A stretch of DNA of 64,000 nt from Pleurotus ostreatus/Saccharomyces cerevisiae fusant (GCA_024196135.1 JAMQCK010000076.1:26798-90797); one strand, 5' to 3'; positions 46,278 through 58,850 are shown, numbered from the stretch's first letter. A program made the numbers and translations. Notes: generated from the letters alone by a model not told the origin.

Positions 46278-47511
46278 TCACTGCATCCTCCTCAGCGCCT
46301 CCCACTTGGGGAGCCCGAAGAAACGGGGCAACTCGTTCCACAAGCTCTCCTGCGCGATGTCAAACGCGGCGCGGCCCTCGGTGAAGCACCTGTGCAATGT
46401 GTCAGCCTGAGTTCCTCACCGTGAGCCTGCGGCGCGTCCACCGCTTTATGATAGAGGTTCAACCCGAGAAATGTTTGAAAAGCACTCACCTCTTGCAAAC
46501 CCTCTGCTCAAAGCACCTCCAATCGAAATCATCATTCTCGTCGAACACGATCGCGTCCCACTGCACTTTCGCGAAGCACTTCAGCTTCTCCTCCCGGCAC
46601 GCGTGCGCGCCGCAGCCTGCGGAGAGGGAGGTGAGGAAGGCGTATAAGCGCGTCCGCTTGGCTTGGAGGAGCTCCTCCCGACCGCGTAGGAGGGTTTGTT
46701 GGTCGGCGCTGGAGTTGGTGTGGTGGTGGGTGCGGGTGGGGTGGGGGTCGGAGTCGGAGTCGTCCGTATTATAGCGCCCATCTGGGGTCTGGCGCCTATC
46801 CCCACCCTCGCCTTCCCTCCGACTGCTGTGCCCGTGTTCCTCTAGCAATCCTCCCTCAAACTCCACGCCTCCGAAAATCTCCTCCACACTCAACCCATCC
46901 GCACACGCATACAACACCTGCGGCAGCACGCATTCCAGTTGGCCCTCCATCTCCCTTGCCAAATTCAGCACCGCGACGCAAAGGTACATCGCGCGCTCGA
47001 CGGTGCGATTCTCGTCGCGGTGTGTCCAGGCGCGGAGCGTGGGCGGGTAGACGGAGGTGAGGTGCGTGGTGGCAAGAGATGTGAGGTAGGGGACGTCGTA
47101 TTTGTTGGCGAGACGGAGGACGGCGGCAACTTCGCGGAAGGTGGTGGGGAGGTTAGGCGGGAGGTAGCTGGGGGGAGTGGATAGGTAAGGGGGAGAGAGG
47201 ATATCAGACACGGTGAGATGCGAACGTGATTCACTGCACCTGGAATCCGTCAACGCACGCAGGAAATATGTCGCCTCTTCCGCGTTGTCGTATATTTCGA
47301 CAACGGGGCAGCCGAGGAGAGTTCTCCCTTCATTGTTGGGCTGCGGGAACGCGAACATGTCTTTGAATACTGTTGACTTGGACGCTAGTAGCCCTTTGTA
47401 TAGTCGGAATATTGTAGTCTTTGCTTGAAGGATGATGTTTCCGTCTGGGAAGAATAGCCCTTCCGTCGTTGGGAGTTGTAGGTGCGCCGGAATACTTTCG
47501 GCGTTGTACAT
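46278..47511 (-). CDS. BTB/POZ domain protein (basidiomycete type)
   Basis: Two exons: about 47511-46489 and 46390-46278. The N-terminal BTB fold begins FFPDGNIILQAKTTIFRLYK, then GLLASKSTVFKDMFAFPQP and CPVVEIYDNAEEATYFLRAL, the usual pattern of the large mushroom BTB family. VAAVLRLANKYDVPYLTSLA follows. The C-terminal half holds a disordered Asp/His-rich insert (DDSDSDPHPTRTHHHTN) and a Cys-containing tail. After the intron the protein ends CFTEGRAAFDIAQESLWNEL, then PRFFGLPKWEALRRMQ. BTB proteins dimerise and can be Cul3 adaptors, but this lineage-expanded group has no assigned function. The ATG at 47509-47511 follows directly on a short 5' flank. Confidence 0.85.
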
Positions 47512-48775
47512 GATTGGAGGGAAAGGATATCAAGGGTGAGTGGGCAAGGCGAACAGCGGCAAGCGGCGTAGGATACAGTGAGACCTCTGCTAGCGGACAG
47601 GTGAAAGCGTAGGAGACAAGCGAGTGACTACTAGCGTGAGATGTACACTAAGCGGGGGGAACAGCGCCCCGGTGAGCGCAGCCAGTGAACACCGGTCCTT
47701 GTCACCGTCAAGCGACTCAGAGCCCGCCGTCATAGATCACGTTCCAGCTTAGAGATCAGGTCAGGGCGACTCAGCTGCCCGTCAGCTGGGCGTGTCGTGT
47801 GGGGTAGCCCGTAAGTGGTTCATTGAGCGAAGGGAAGCAGCAGAGATGGACCAATGGAATTAGTGGGAGAAAGGGCCAGGAGACCAATGAGCGGGGCGGG
47901 ATACGTGAGGCGGGCATTCCGGTGACCTAGTACCGCTAAAAGTGACCGTAAGATGATGAGAGCGGAAGACTGAGCGCCTCTTCTACGTATTCATGTCGTG
48001 AGCACTTGTGAGAGCTGCTGTGTCGATAGATCGTCGGATTTAAAGGAGTGAGCGCGGATTATCTGCCGTCGAAGACCATGCTGAACCGCCAAGTGTTTGC
48101 TTGCGAACAGGCGATAGTGGCGTGAGAAACTCCCACATCCACGTGAGCAGCTGCGGAATCGGCACCGACAGCTTGAAGTTGAACTTCATGACGCCCGGCA
48201 ATTATCTCGACCCACTGAATCCCTTGTCCGTCTACGGGCAGCCTTGTTGTGGGCCTGTCGATCCCATTGTACCTTCCAAGTCTCTTTCCCGGCTGAATGG
48301 CCTGGCAACGGCCTTCATTGCCGTAATCCCACCGAATGCCGTCTTGCCGTAATCGCCTCCCGCCCACGGTCCACCTCGCTCCCTCTCTGCGCTCTTCCTG
48401 CGCCGTCCGTCTCCCCGGCGCGCCCAAACCAGGGCCCAGCCTCCTGTCGCCTCGAACCGCCACCGTGAATGAATGCAGTCGACAACTCGACAAGGCACGG
48501 AGTCTCTTCGTACCTGTGCCCGCATAAGCGGTACTTCCTCGGTCTCTACGGGGCGGTCCAGCAGGCAGCTCTCGCGCTCACCTATGAACTGGCATCCCTT
48601 CCCTCCCGCAGTTGCTTCACGCGGGTGTCGCGGGCACCTGTGCTCTGCGTCAAATGACGACGACCGGGGTGGGCATTCTTAGCCTCCTCCCCAAGAGCGC
48701 TGAGGATATAAGAACTCTGGGAATGAACGGAGGACTTCAGCGCCTCGCTAACTCCCTCTCCTCCATTCAACAATC
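47512..48775. other. intergenic region upstream of GH43 copy 1
   Basis: About 1.26 kb between divergent BTB and GH43 promoters. Open frames near 48059-48525 on both strands overlap each other and lack domains. No gene was identified. The GH43 TATA box is at 48705-48712. Confidence 0.45.
48705..48712 (+). promoter_or_regulatory. candidate TATA box of GH43 copy 1
   Basis: GATATAAG lies about 64 bases before the ATG at 48776. The paired inverted GH43 gene has a matching TATATAAG at almost the same distance. Confidence 0.5.
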
Positions 48776-49957
48776 ATGAAGTCTCAGCTTCGTTCCTTGG
48801 TCCTCGCGCTTTTCGCCCTCGGCGCCTCTGCCACCCCGAACCCCCTCGCGGGCGGTTGTGAGTAGAGCCTCGCTAAGTACCATTGTATTCTCCCTAACGT
48901 AATTTCCAGCGAGCACCGTCGTCCGTGACCCTGCTATGTGGTACAACGCCGACCTCGGGGTATGTCGGCTTCTTCCTCGTTCGAATCCTGAAGGTTCTGA
49001 CATGTCATTCAGAAATACTTCGCCTTCTCCACCGACGAAGGGATCCGCATCTTCACCTCCCCCTCCCTCACCGGCCCGTGGACCCGCACCGGTTCCGTCC
49101 TCCCCAACTGCTCCTCCATCCAACTCGACGGCAACTGCGCCCTCTGGGCCCCCGACGTCAACTACATCGATGGCGAGTACGTCCTTTACTACTCCGTCTC
49201 CTCCGTGGGGTCGCAGAACTCGGCGATCGGCGTCGCGACGTCGCCGTCGATGGAGGAGGGGACGTGGACGGACCAGGGCGAGGTCATCCGCTCGAACCCG
49301 GGGGACGTGTACAATGCGATCGACCCGAATATCATCGATGCGAACGGGCTGAAGCTCGCGTTTGGGTCGTATTGGACGGGGATGTATCAGGTGGGGCTGT
49401 GGCCGGATATCAAGACGAGGGCGTCGGTGGGTGGTTTGAACTTGAATAGAGGAGGCAGTGACCGATCTGGTGTTTTAGGACCTCCCGGGTACGCACCTGG
49501 CTGGCAACGATGGGCGCGCCGCGGAGGGTGGCTTCGTATACAAGTCAGCCGCGTCGCAGTACTACTTCATGTTCTTCTCTGAGGGTGTCACGCCGTTCGT
49601 TGGTGTACGTGTCCTTTCCGTTTATTTTACTTTCGAAAGCTTAACCTTCTCTAGGCCACCACCCGCCCGGACCCTGGCGACGAGTACAAGGTCCTCGTCG
49701 GCCGCGGCGCCAGCGGCCAGGGCCCCTTCTACGGCCCCGCCGGCAACGAGCTCACGCAGCCCGGCACGGGCCAGCTCGTCCTTGGCTCGCACGATAATGT
49801 GTATGCGCCGGGTGGGCAGAGCATCTTCCTCGACCCCGTCAGCGGCCGCGATGTCATCGTGTACCACTACATCCCGAACGACGCCTTCGGCGGCCCGTCG
49901 TACCTCGGCATCAACTACCTCGACTTCTCGAGTGGGTGGCCGGTTGTTGTCGACTAA
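48776..49957 (+). CDS. secreted glycoside hydrolase family 43 (arabinanase/arabinofuranosidase-like), copy 1
   Basis: Five or more exons (48776-48857, 48910-48959, 49013 onward) give about 315 residues. The signal peptide is MKSQLRSLVLALFALGASA. The five-bladed propeller starts TVVRDPAMWYNADLGKYFAF, where Asp of VRDP is the expected catalytic base. [18 protein letters not shown] carries the second conserved Asp, and RAAEGGFVY the likely acid Glu. [17 protein letters not shown] and [13 protein letters not shown] end the protein. The fold and motifs fit endo-arabinanase-like GH43 enzymes that attack plant arabinan side chains; exact specificity is uncertain. It faces its paralog tail to tail, 381 bases away. 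Confidence 0.92.
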
Positions 49958-50338
49958 AGATGTTTTCGATGGCAGTCGATGCGCGCTCCAAGTTCGAGTT
50001 GGCGGAAGTCCGACGGTCATGGCAGCTAATTTATCCTCTCTGGGTTACATCTCTGGGATCGTATTTACATTCGCTCTGGTAATAATACAGGATCAATGGG
50101 CTTCTTCGATGTGTGTGGGAGGCGTTTCTTAGCTTCTCAGTTTGAGCGCGAGTGAGACGGTAGGCGATAACGATGAAGGGCGTTTGTACGGTCTTCTCTG
50201 CGGCAATTCATGACGCGAGACATGTCAGGTCTGCTGAGACTTGATTCTACCGACGAATTGATTAGTCAGTCCTGTACGTTCATAGTGTACAATACGCCCC
50301 TACCTGAAAAGTTACTGTATGCCTCCATCCTCCCACAC
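49958..50338. other. convergent intergenic region between the two GH43 copies
   Basis: These 381 bases are the joined 3' flanks of the inverted gene pair and would contain both terminators. No gene is seen, and the two flanks do not look alike. Confidence 0.4.
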
Positions 50339-51634
50339 CTACTCATCTACCACCACTGGCCACCCGCTCGAGAAGTCCAGATAATTGATTCCCAAATACG
50401 ACGTCCCCCCAACCTCCTCCATCCTCACATAATGGTATACCATCACATCCCTTCCGCTCACTGGGTCGAGGAATACGCTCTGCCCGCCCGGCGCGTACAC
50501 GGTGTCGTGAGACCCGAGGACGAGCGAGCCTGTGGGGGGATCGACCTGCTCGGTGAGCTCGTGCCCGGCTTGGCCGCGGAAGGGGCCCATGGCACTGTCC
50601 CCGCGGCCGACGAGGACTTTGTATTCGGAACCGGCGGGTGGGCGAGAGTCGCCCTGTGGGAGGGTATAGATTAGTGGTAGTGGGTAGGTGGGGTACAGAA
50701 GAGAACGTACACCTTCGAGAGGCGTGGTGCCGGCGGAGAAGAACATGAAGTAGTAGGGGGAACCTTGGGGTTTGTAGACAAAGCCGCCCTCGGCGGCGCG
50801 ACCGTTGCCGCCAGCGAGGTGGGTACCGGGGAGATCCTGTACGAGGGTTAGCATGAGATGTTTAACGAGAGGGAGGGCGTCAACGTACGGATGCGCGCGT
50901 CTTGATATCCGACAAGCCGACCTGGTACATGCCATTCCAGTACGAGCCAAAAGCGAGCTTCAAGCCGTTGTCGTCGATGATATTAGGATCGACTGCAACG
51001 CATCAGTATAGCTCGCCAGCCTCCTCGATGCTGCCTTGTACGCACTCGCATTGTAAACATCCCCACCCTGCGACCGTATAACCTCTCCCAAATCCGTCCA
51101 AGTCCCCTGCTCCATCGACGGCGACGTCGCAACACCGATAGCCGAGTTCTGACTGCCAATCGTCGAGACGGAGTAGTAGAGGACATACTCCCCGTTGATG
51201 TAGTTGACGTCGGGTGCCCATAGGTTACAGTTGCCGTCGAGTTGAATGGAAGAGCAGTTAGGGAGCACGGAGCCGGTGCGGGTCCAGGGGCTGTAGTGGT
51301 GAGATGAGATAGAAAGTGTAGGAATGAGGGGAGATGACGGACCCTTTGAGTGATGGCGCGGTGTATATTTTGATGCCCTCGCGGGTGGCGAAGACGAAGT
51401 ATTTCTAGATCTCGCGTCAGTCAGAACATTTGATAGATATGAGAGAGAGCGTACGCCAAGATCGGCGTTGTACCAGATGGCAGGATCCCGTACAACAATC
51501 TCCTCTGCAGGATAATGAGCATAAAATAGAATTCTGTGATGACAGTTTGACTTGCCACTTCCAGGAAGAGGCGCAGGCGTAGCGGCAGCAAGCACGCCCA
51601 AGGACAGGAGTGTCGCAAGCCACTGGAATCTCAT
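50339..51634 (-). CDS. secreted glycoside hydrolase family 43 (arabinanase-like), copy 2
   Basis: Inverted paralog of the preceding gene, with about six exons. The signal peptide [20 protein letters not shown] is unrelated to that of copy 1 after the first few residues, but the mature part is very similar: [74 protein letters not shown], and SFLDP-like [18 protein letters not shown]. An insertion ([10 protein letters not shown]) and [20 protein letters not shown] near the end distinguish it. Start ATG is 51632-51634. Expected to act extracellularly on arabinan. All three conserved acidic residues seen in copy 1 are kept, so both copies look functional. Confidence 0.92.
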
Positions 51635-52548
51635 GGCTGTGGGAAGGGTGGAGAAGCAGAACCGAAGGTGTTGTTCGCTCAAAAATGGGGGAGTGGGTCT
51701 TATATACGAACATGCTCACAGCCAGAGCGTTCCTCCCGCTCAGGCGTCGGCTGCACCATGTCTTGTTCTCCCCGAGACCTACGCGCCCGCTGGCGAGAGT
51801 ACGCTCGCAGGCGAGGCAGCGGACTCGGCTTCGTAGACTTGGCTTTTGCGCTCTGTGCGGGCACAGGTACCGAGGCTTGGACTAGGAACTGAAAGACAGA
51901 GGACGCTGACCATGCGAGGTCGTCTGCGTGTGGATGGAGATAGAGGTCGCCCAGGCGTACTAACGAAGCACTGAAATCTTTAATATGCATATTTCTCCGA
52001 ACACTTTTTCGTTTGGCGAGCGAGTTGGCGTCGATGAGACGCTTCAAAGGTCGGATAGAAATTGACGAAGGTCAGTGGCCCTCAAGTTCAGTATGGGAAA
52101 TGTCGAAAGAGACAGAGACCATCAGTAGGGAGATGGGAACGCGTCGAGCACGGCGGTTGCTGGAAGCCGCCCCGCCAGGCACAAAGACCACCGCGATTCT
52201 GCCGTTGAATATGCCGCATCTCTCTGCGCCGGAATGCAAGTAAGTTAGAGCCACAAGTGTTGCGTGTAGAGAGCCGACGGGAGGAGATACGCATGCTCAG
52301 CGTGCTGCATCGGTACACGCAAAACGGGTTGATGGGAGAGAAAGGCAGCCTTTATTTGGGTTTGCTTGTGCACTGATGCTCGAATTGCTTCCGCGGTGAT
52401 TTCCGGTGACGAGTTATGTCACGGTTTCTGGACCCACAGCAGCCTACAGTGTCTACTCGAACAAAAGAGCAGGTTGTCGTGATCGTCAGAAGTCATCTAT
52501 GTGTATCTAGCAATCAATCCTCCGGAAAAATTACTCGTCGCTAAACGC
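51635..52548. other. intergenic region between GH43 copy 2 and the MFS gene
   Basis: GH43 promoter on the left and the 3' flank of the MFS gene on the right. Short frames here are low in content. No gene was identified. Confidence 0.4.
51699..51706 (-). promoter_or_regulatory. candidate TATA box of GH43 copy 2
   Basis: On the minus strand this reads TATATAAG, about 65 bases upstream of the ATG at 51634, almost the same spacing as in copy 1. Confidence 0.5.
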
Positions 52549-54342
52549 TCAAGCAAAAGCCAGCAAGCGCGGCGCCTCCAACCACCGCATCCCGCCCACG
52601 AACCCGGCCGCACCAAGGGAAAGAGAGCCCGCGTAGTACATTGCAGGCCGGTACGCGGTGATGCCAGCGTCGCTGCCGCCGTACATCTCGAGGAGCCATC
52701 CGGCGACGGGTGAGCCCTGTGAGGTAGGAGTAGTGAGTAATCACTGTGAGACGTAAAAATGCTCATCGACACGCTGGACTTACCAAGATATATCCCGCCG
52801 CCCAAGCGCTGAGAACCATGCCGAGCACACCTGTCATGCGGTTGGGCCCGTAGACATGCCCGACAACGCTGGGGACGGTAGAGAAGAAGCCGCCGTTGCC
52901 AAGGCCGTCGAGGATGATGAAGACGACGAGGGGCGCAAGGCTGGAGGAGGGGTGCCATGAGTTACATGCTCGAATGCAGTGGCGAAGGAATTGCGCTTGC
53001 CTGTTCGACACCGGCCAGATCGCCAGCAAGCTCAAAGCACTCAGCAGGAGGGACAATATGAGCGATGTGATGGGGCCGCAAATGTCGCAAAGATATCTGG
53101 AACGCGGTCATCAACCCACTCGCAAACCGTCAATTCGGGTCGCGTCGCTCACCCAAACCCAAGACGTCCGAGCCCACTAGACAGGTTGAAGGTCGCAAGA
53201 AGTAGCGACCCAACGGTAGCAGAAATCCCAAGCGATCCAGCGTACAACGGGATGAAGAACGGCGGCACGAAGAGCGGGAAGGTGCCGATGGCGGAGCCTA
53301 TAAGCAGCAAAACAAACTTCGGGTCGCGGAAGAGATTCCTGAGAGGGAGTGGTGAGCAAGTACAGCTTCGGAAAGGACGCCAAAGCATCTACCACTCAAT
53401 TGTCGGCGTAGCCATCCGCATCCGGTCCTTCAGGAAAAGACATGCCGGTAGGGGTATAGCCCAGATACTGAAGCCTAGGATGCGGAAGGTCCAGGAGACT
53501 CCAAGGCGCGCGATGAGCTCGTTGATGGATATGCTGAGGACGGCGCCGCCGGCTTCGGCATTGTCAGCTCGGGCATCGTGCATGCTATGCGTAGGGCATA
53601 CCTCCGGCGCCAGCGAAGATGAGTCCTGTCGCTGTGCCACGTTTCTTTTGGAAGTATTGCGCAGGCAAGGTCGAGCAAAGCTGATGAATGTCAACAATGA
53701 TTTGAGGCAACGCGACGAAGTCGACTTTACCATGAACCCAAGGCAGGTGCCTACACCAGTCACGATACCGTTCGTTACGAAGAGGCCCCCGACGCTACGA
53801 GTCGAGAAGCCACTCAGTACTTGACCGAGTCCAAGCAAGAAGCATGCGAGGAGTCCAGCATTGCGCGACCCCACCAGTCGGATGAGTCGGCCACTGACGA
53901 TAGCCCCGAGCGCTATCCACGATGCCGAGATCGAGCCTATGAAGGCAAGCGTCGAGTTGGGCCCAAGGTTGTCCGCGGCGAGACGCGCTTGGATGACACC
54001 CCAGGAATAGGTTGCGCCCACCGAGAAGAACCTATGAGTTGTGTGATTAGAAGGCAATAGGAATCGGCGAACCTGAAAAACCTACATGATAGAGCTGCAT
54101 ACCGCAACGATCGTCCACCCATACCCTCCCTCCGGATAGGTAGTAGGCAACACAGTCGCAGACGAATTCGCCGAATGCGTGCGCGACCCCACAATAGTAG
54201 GCGCCTCTGAGTCATAGTGGTTCGCCGCCGCGTCTATGCCACTCTCGTGATCAGCGACCACCCGCCTCGTGTGTATGTCCGAGATGCTCTTCGAGATTTC
54301 TGGCCGACGGATCTCTTGCAGCGCTATGTCCGTAGAAGACAT
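52549..54342 (-). CDS. MFS transporter, monocarboxylate-transporter-like (SLC16/Esbp6 family)
   Basis: About six exons give roughly 490 residues with 12 TM helices. An N-terminal hydrophilic tail of about 65 residues precedes YPEGGYGWTIVAVCSSIM, the D/EGGYGW signature of the fungal monocarboxylate-transporter family. TYSWGVIQARLA and GSISASWIALGAIVSGRLIR follow, then FARKRG-like YFQKKRGTATGLIFAGAGG, then LFRDPKFVLLLIGSAIGTFP and SLLLATFNLSSGLGRLGFGW. The substrate is not visible from sequence; the group includes carriers of monocarboxylates, riboflavin and unknown solutes. The start at 54342 gives MSSTDIALQEIRRPE and lacks any upstream in-frame ATG. Confidence 0.87.
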
Positions 54343-55833
54343 CGTGGTGGTAGGAAGGAAAGCCAAGGAGTCAAATCGCCTCGTTTAAGAAGCAGCTAAA
54401 CGGGGCGCCATTTCCGTTCCGCTCCCCAACGGGATGACTCATGCAAGCTAAATTTATTCTGGCAGAGGAGTAAACGCCCAAAGGCAGCAGGAATATGAGC
54501 AGCGGTAGACAGGAGAAAGCGAAAGCTTCGACACAAGAAATCCGCGATCTTCGTCGTGGCTTGCGGACGAGTTCAGCTTGACGGTCGAGAAGAAGTTCGA
54601 AATCACATGAAGCTGCGTTCGATTTCACGTGCCAAACACGCGAGCGACATCGTCAACATAAACAAACAAGAACACCTTCATTTCTGCCGTCACCACAAAG
54701 CAGCAGTCTGGCAGTCTGCGAGCCAGACGGTGGGCAAAGTTATAGCTATTCAATGAACTGCATTTTCTGTCTCTCAAGGTTGACAGCGAGCTGTAGGCTG
54801 GCAACTTGGCCCGCATTGCGAAGGCTTAGCGAGGTGAGTATTCGCCGGGAAGTAGCAGCGAGGCCTTTGTTAACTTACGAACTGGTAGTACTAGTCATCG
54901 TTTACCATACGCACTCTGTCGAGGCTCACGATCTAGGGGATGCAGAACGTTGATCTGCATAGTGGACGTTTACGAACACTAGCTGGATGCCATTGTGGCG
55001 CTAATAGCAAAGCGTGAGAGAGAGGTATGTGCCTCGAAAGTGGGTCTTTCTCAAGGGATCGGCACGAGAATTAATCTACAAGCTCATTTTGACCCAACGA
55101 ACGTCCTACACGAGGGTGTCAACAACCTAGCGACAGCCTCTGTTTGGTGGGAAAAGTCGGTCTCTACGCCTCCAATGTTCAGCAGTGTCATCCGCATCTC
55201 CGCTAGCAAACCCTCTCGTATATGGTTAGATGCAGGTTAGATGGCCGAGGGATGCGCTATAGTCGCACAATCTGTGGCGAGTTCCCCCGTCTTCGGGATC
55301 TGTTCGCCTGGTCCGAACGAAGAACTGAGCACTGACCAGGTGGGCAACGAGGCGACGTAGGGCATGTGCCTTCTCTAGCGCACTCTGCGCAGTCTCCGCT
55401 TTGTACGTCCCATCTACACCGTGTCTCCGCAACTCCCGAGAGCAACCGTCAACGCCGCCCACGCCTTGCGTCCTCCCTTCCCCGCTCGGACTCCTGGAGT
55501 ACGTCCCATTCAACTCTTCGCCGTCCCACCGTGACCGCTGATCCACGATCGTTTGGAAGGCGCATCAGCGTAAAAAGAAGCCTACCCCGCCAACAGGACT
55601 GGCAGAGGCCCAATCCACCCTTTGCGCCATTCAATCGAGCGCGGGCGCCAAATTCCCACCGTTGGTGCGTAGGCAACTCCGTTCTGTCCGCCAAGGAGAC
55701 CCTGTGTGGCACAGCCCATATAATATCGGTGCTGGCACCCAACAACGTCGCAAGAGCGCCGTCCTCTTGCCCCCACGCTCTCTTCATCTTACCGGAAGAA
55801 TCACCGTCGGTACCGCCTGAAGCGTAAGCAAAC
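54343..55833. other. intergenic region between the MFS and 7-TM genes
   Basis: Nearly 1.5 kb of divergent intergenic DNA. A 153-codon frame at 55366-55827 lacks an ATG start and has a CT-rich, UTR-like composition. CATATAATAT near 55716-55725 is a plausible TATA box for the 7-TM gene. No gene was identified. Confidence 0.4.
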
Positions 55834-57085
55834 ATGGGCGTTTCCCTTGAGGTTGTCCATGGTACGTGTACACCAAACCTCATTCACTACCGCCGAGGCT
55901 GAAGGGCATCCCGCAGACACGTCTATTGCTGTCTATACTATCGCTGCCTTCGTTACCGTCTGTCGCCTGGTCATCCGCATCAAGGACAGAAAATGGGGCT
56001 TGGACGACTTCTGGGCTTTATTCGCCATGATGACCGGTGGAATCATGCTCACTGGCGCGCTCATCATCGTCACTCCCCCACGTACGTTCCCCTTCGACCG
56101 CCGCCTTATATAGAGTACTAAGCCCTCCCCCAGCGAATATAGCCCAGATCACCAAGGTCGTCGGCTATTACTTGTACGTTTCCTTGACATAACCGACGTC
56201 GTGAAGCTCATTCATTTCCCCCCAGCGCCGCTTGCGGGTTCTATTCGTGCATCTGGTCATGTCGCTTCTCCATCCTCTGCACCATCTCCCGAATCTCCCC
56301 CTCATCATGGCGGCTCTACATTCGCCTTATGTTCGGGGCGTTTAGCTTGATGTGGGCGTTCCTCATGATTCAGGCCGTCGTGCACTGTGAGTCTGACCCG
56401 ACATGGCACGCGACGGGCCAGTGCGCGCTGGGTCAACCGGTCGCAATTGCTCAGCTTATCAGTATGTCGACACTAGATATAGGAGCCTCGGTCACTAACG
56501 CCGGTGTCCTCTAGCCGATATTGTCGCCGACTTGATGCTCGGCCTGGCGCCTATGCGCCTTCTCTGGAGGTCTAACTTGTCCAAGGGGCAGCGCATGCGA
56601 CTGATCACCGTCTTCGCTTCTGCTTTGTTGACAACCTTGGTGCGTAAAGAACACATGCTCCCACCGAGAGTCTGCTAACCTACGTCCAGGTGTCCCTGGC
56701 CCACGCGTACTGTATCATCGCGGGCAAAGGTACTGATGAGGTTTATTCGGCTATGTACGAGGTACGCGACTTGGTGGTTTACTTCATTGGCAGTTTGCTG
56801 AGCTCTCTCTAGCTGTCCGTCAGTATCATTGTCGCCAGTCTTAGCGTCCTCGTCGGATTTTTCTCTCGCCGTGGGAGGAATGCCGGCACGCACACGACTT
56901 CAAACGAGCGCAGTGGCAACGGCACTCACGGCACGGGCATCGAGCTCTCCGTCAACTCGCGTCCTATTAACGTCGACATCACAACGTCAACGTGGGTCGA
57001 CAGCGACAACGGCGCGAAGCAATTGCCGGACACCCATGAGGATAACTTGGACTACAAGTCAAAAGACCATTTGCATGCGGTGTAG
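55834..57085 (+). CDS. fungal rhodopsin-domain 7-TM integral membrane protein (PTH11-like group)
   Basis: About seven exons give roughly 315 residues. The first coding exon is only MGVSLEVVH. Helices include IAVYTIAAFVTVCRLVIRI, DDFWALFAMMTGGIMLTGAL, FGAFSLMWAFLMIQAVVHCE and TDIVADLMLGLAPMRLLW. The arrangement, with CRLVIR-DRKWGLDDFWA after the second helix, matches the fungal rhodopsin domain common in putative GPCRs and orphan membrane proteins. The tail is polar and probably cytosolic (STWVDSDNGAKQLPDTHEDN). No ligand or function is claimed, and the N-terminal CFEM domain of canonical Pth11 is absent. Confidence 0.75.
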
Positions 57086-57616
57086 CTGGGTACGTCGGCT
57101 TCTGCACCATTTATGGCGTAGGCTGATGAGGTCTTCATGTCACAGGCTTTGGATGATAGAAGTGCACGTAGTATAGATGTTGCTCTGCCCCATCCTCCTC
57201 TCTTTCCTGTTAATAATTTGGGCGGTATCCCATGGTTTATCGGTATAATATGATCAGTGGTGGGAATCCCGACGAAATATGCTCTAAGCAAAAAGAGACA
57301 GGAGGGTGACAAAGAAGCGGTGTGAATGATGCCCTCTCATAGCTGTAGCCTTGTACTGGAGGTCGACGGGTGCGCGCACCGAAGCCGTCACGTGAAAAGT
57401 TCAACTGTGACAAGATAATGTTCGGACATTGCCGTGCTCATCGCTCTTTTGTTCTTCGCTTATTGTTTCAGTCTTCTCACTGTAACGAATGTGTACCGCC
57501 TCCCGCCTCCGAGCTCCCTTTGAATGTCTCTTTACCGACCTTTGCTGCGAACGACCACGTTGCAGCCACAATGACCGCCTCATGTTGACCCGAGACGCCT
57601 TTCAACTGTCTAGTTT
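57086..57616. other. intergenic region between the 7-TM gene and the hypothetical gene
   Basis: Plus-strand spacer with the 3' flank of the 7-TM gene and a promoter. No gene or repeat was recognised. Confidence 0.4.
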
Positions 57617-58585
57617 ATGAGCGCCGGCATGCGCAGGCCACCGCGGACATCGTCTTTGCCTGTGGAGTCTCGGTCTCGCTCAATCTCGACGCCCCTCATG
57701 CCTGCTCTCAACCGCGAGAAGCCGGCGCACATCATACCACCTGCGGATATTCTCGCAGCCAATGCATCGCTGGGAAGCAGTCCGCTCGTGAAGCGCCTTG
57801 GTCTGCCTAGTATGCCGGGAGAGGTATCACCCCCACTCCCCAAAACTCCTCGAACTCCCAAGAGCGCAAGCTCTACGAAGTCGATATGGCCACATATCAA
57901 TCCGTTCAGGTAAGTCCTTGCGCAGTCTGGAACGCACGGACTCGTGTTTACTGACTCTCCGAGCAGGAACAAGTCCCAAAACGGCATTCCACACGAGCTT
58001 TTGGACAACTACACAGGCCACAACTACGACGCAGGCCCGCAGACCCTGTCGCCCGGCCTCTCACCTCCGTCGCAATGGCATCGCAGGCTCTCTCCGAGAA
58101 CCCCTGGCCTGCGGCCAGACCGTGGCCAGCGGAGCGTGCGCGCTGCAGACCTCCCCATCACGCCCTCCGCGGACTACTTCTCAACGCCTACTACTGCCGA
58201 GAGGGTCCCTCCTTACTGGCAATCTGCGCAGCCATCCTCCGGTCGGGCGAACGGCTTTGCCCGCGAGCGGACTGTCAGCGAATGTTCCAGCGGACGGTCC
58301 GGCAGGTCAGCATTCGAGTCCACGCGGGATCGCCCTCCCTCGTACTCCTCCTCGTGCGACTCCGGGTCCCCCGTCTGCTTCGTGATGGATCCCAGCTGGA
58401 CTGCAGAGCAGGGGGAACCACGCTTTTGCCGCGTCTCGAACCCCACGGACGGTCAGTCCGGCACCCTGGATGCCCCGGACTACCTGTGGGATACTCCTGG
58501 AGAGGCCCACAAGGTCTTCCTCAAGTCCCCGCCACCGGGTAGGAGGGCACGCCAGGTTACTCAGGCAACGAAGGGACCACCGTGA
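57617..58585 (+). CDS. hypothetical disordered Ser/Pro-rich protein
   Basis: Two exons joined across GTAAGT...GAGCAG between about 57909 and 57966, with an Arg codon split by the intron (NPFR then NKSQNG). About 305 residues begin MSAGMRRPPRTSSLPVESR. It is rich in Ser, Pro and Arg with SP/TP sites (PPLPKTPRTPKSAS, RLSPRTPGLRP, LPITPSADYFSTP). PPYWQSAQ and PPSYSSS are PPxY-like motifs, which could bind WW domains of Nedd4-type ubiquitin ligases such as Rsp5. No folded domain is visible. Function unknown. Confidence 0.6.
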
Positions 58586-58850
58586 GCTCGCAACGCTCAT
58601 CATGCCCTACCATGCATGTCGTATGCCACCATGTATCGTATATACTTTACTCTAGTAATTGCACTGTATCGAATCGCTATACCACTGCCTCGTCTGACTG
58701 TCGTAATGTGGAGGCACGGTTCCTCCGATAGATAGGCTGGTATAGACTGAATTACAAGGTTGTGACTGTAGTATACGGGTAGGAAACAAGGGTCATCTCG
58801 AGATTACCTAGACTGGTTTGAGCACAAGTCATAAGCACGGGCAGAATCAC
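58586..58850. other. short convergent intergenic region
   Basis: Joined 3' flanks of two convergent genes, AT-rich with possible polyadenylation-type sequence (for example TATACTTTACTCTAG). Nothing else is seen. Confidence 0.3.

Noticed and set aside
47641..47990. Possible repeat or regulatory block upstream of GH43 copy 1
   Set aside because: On inspection no repeated unit or palindrome longer than a few bases could be shown.
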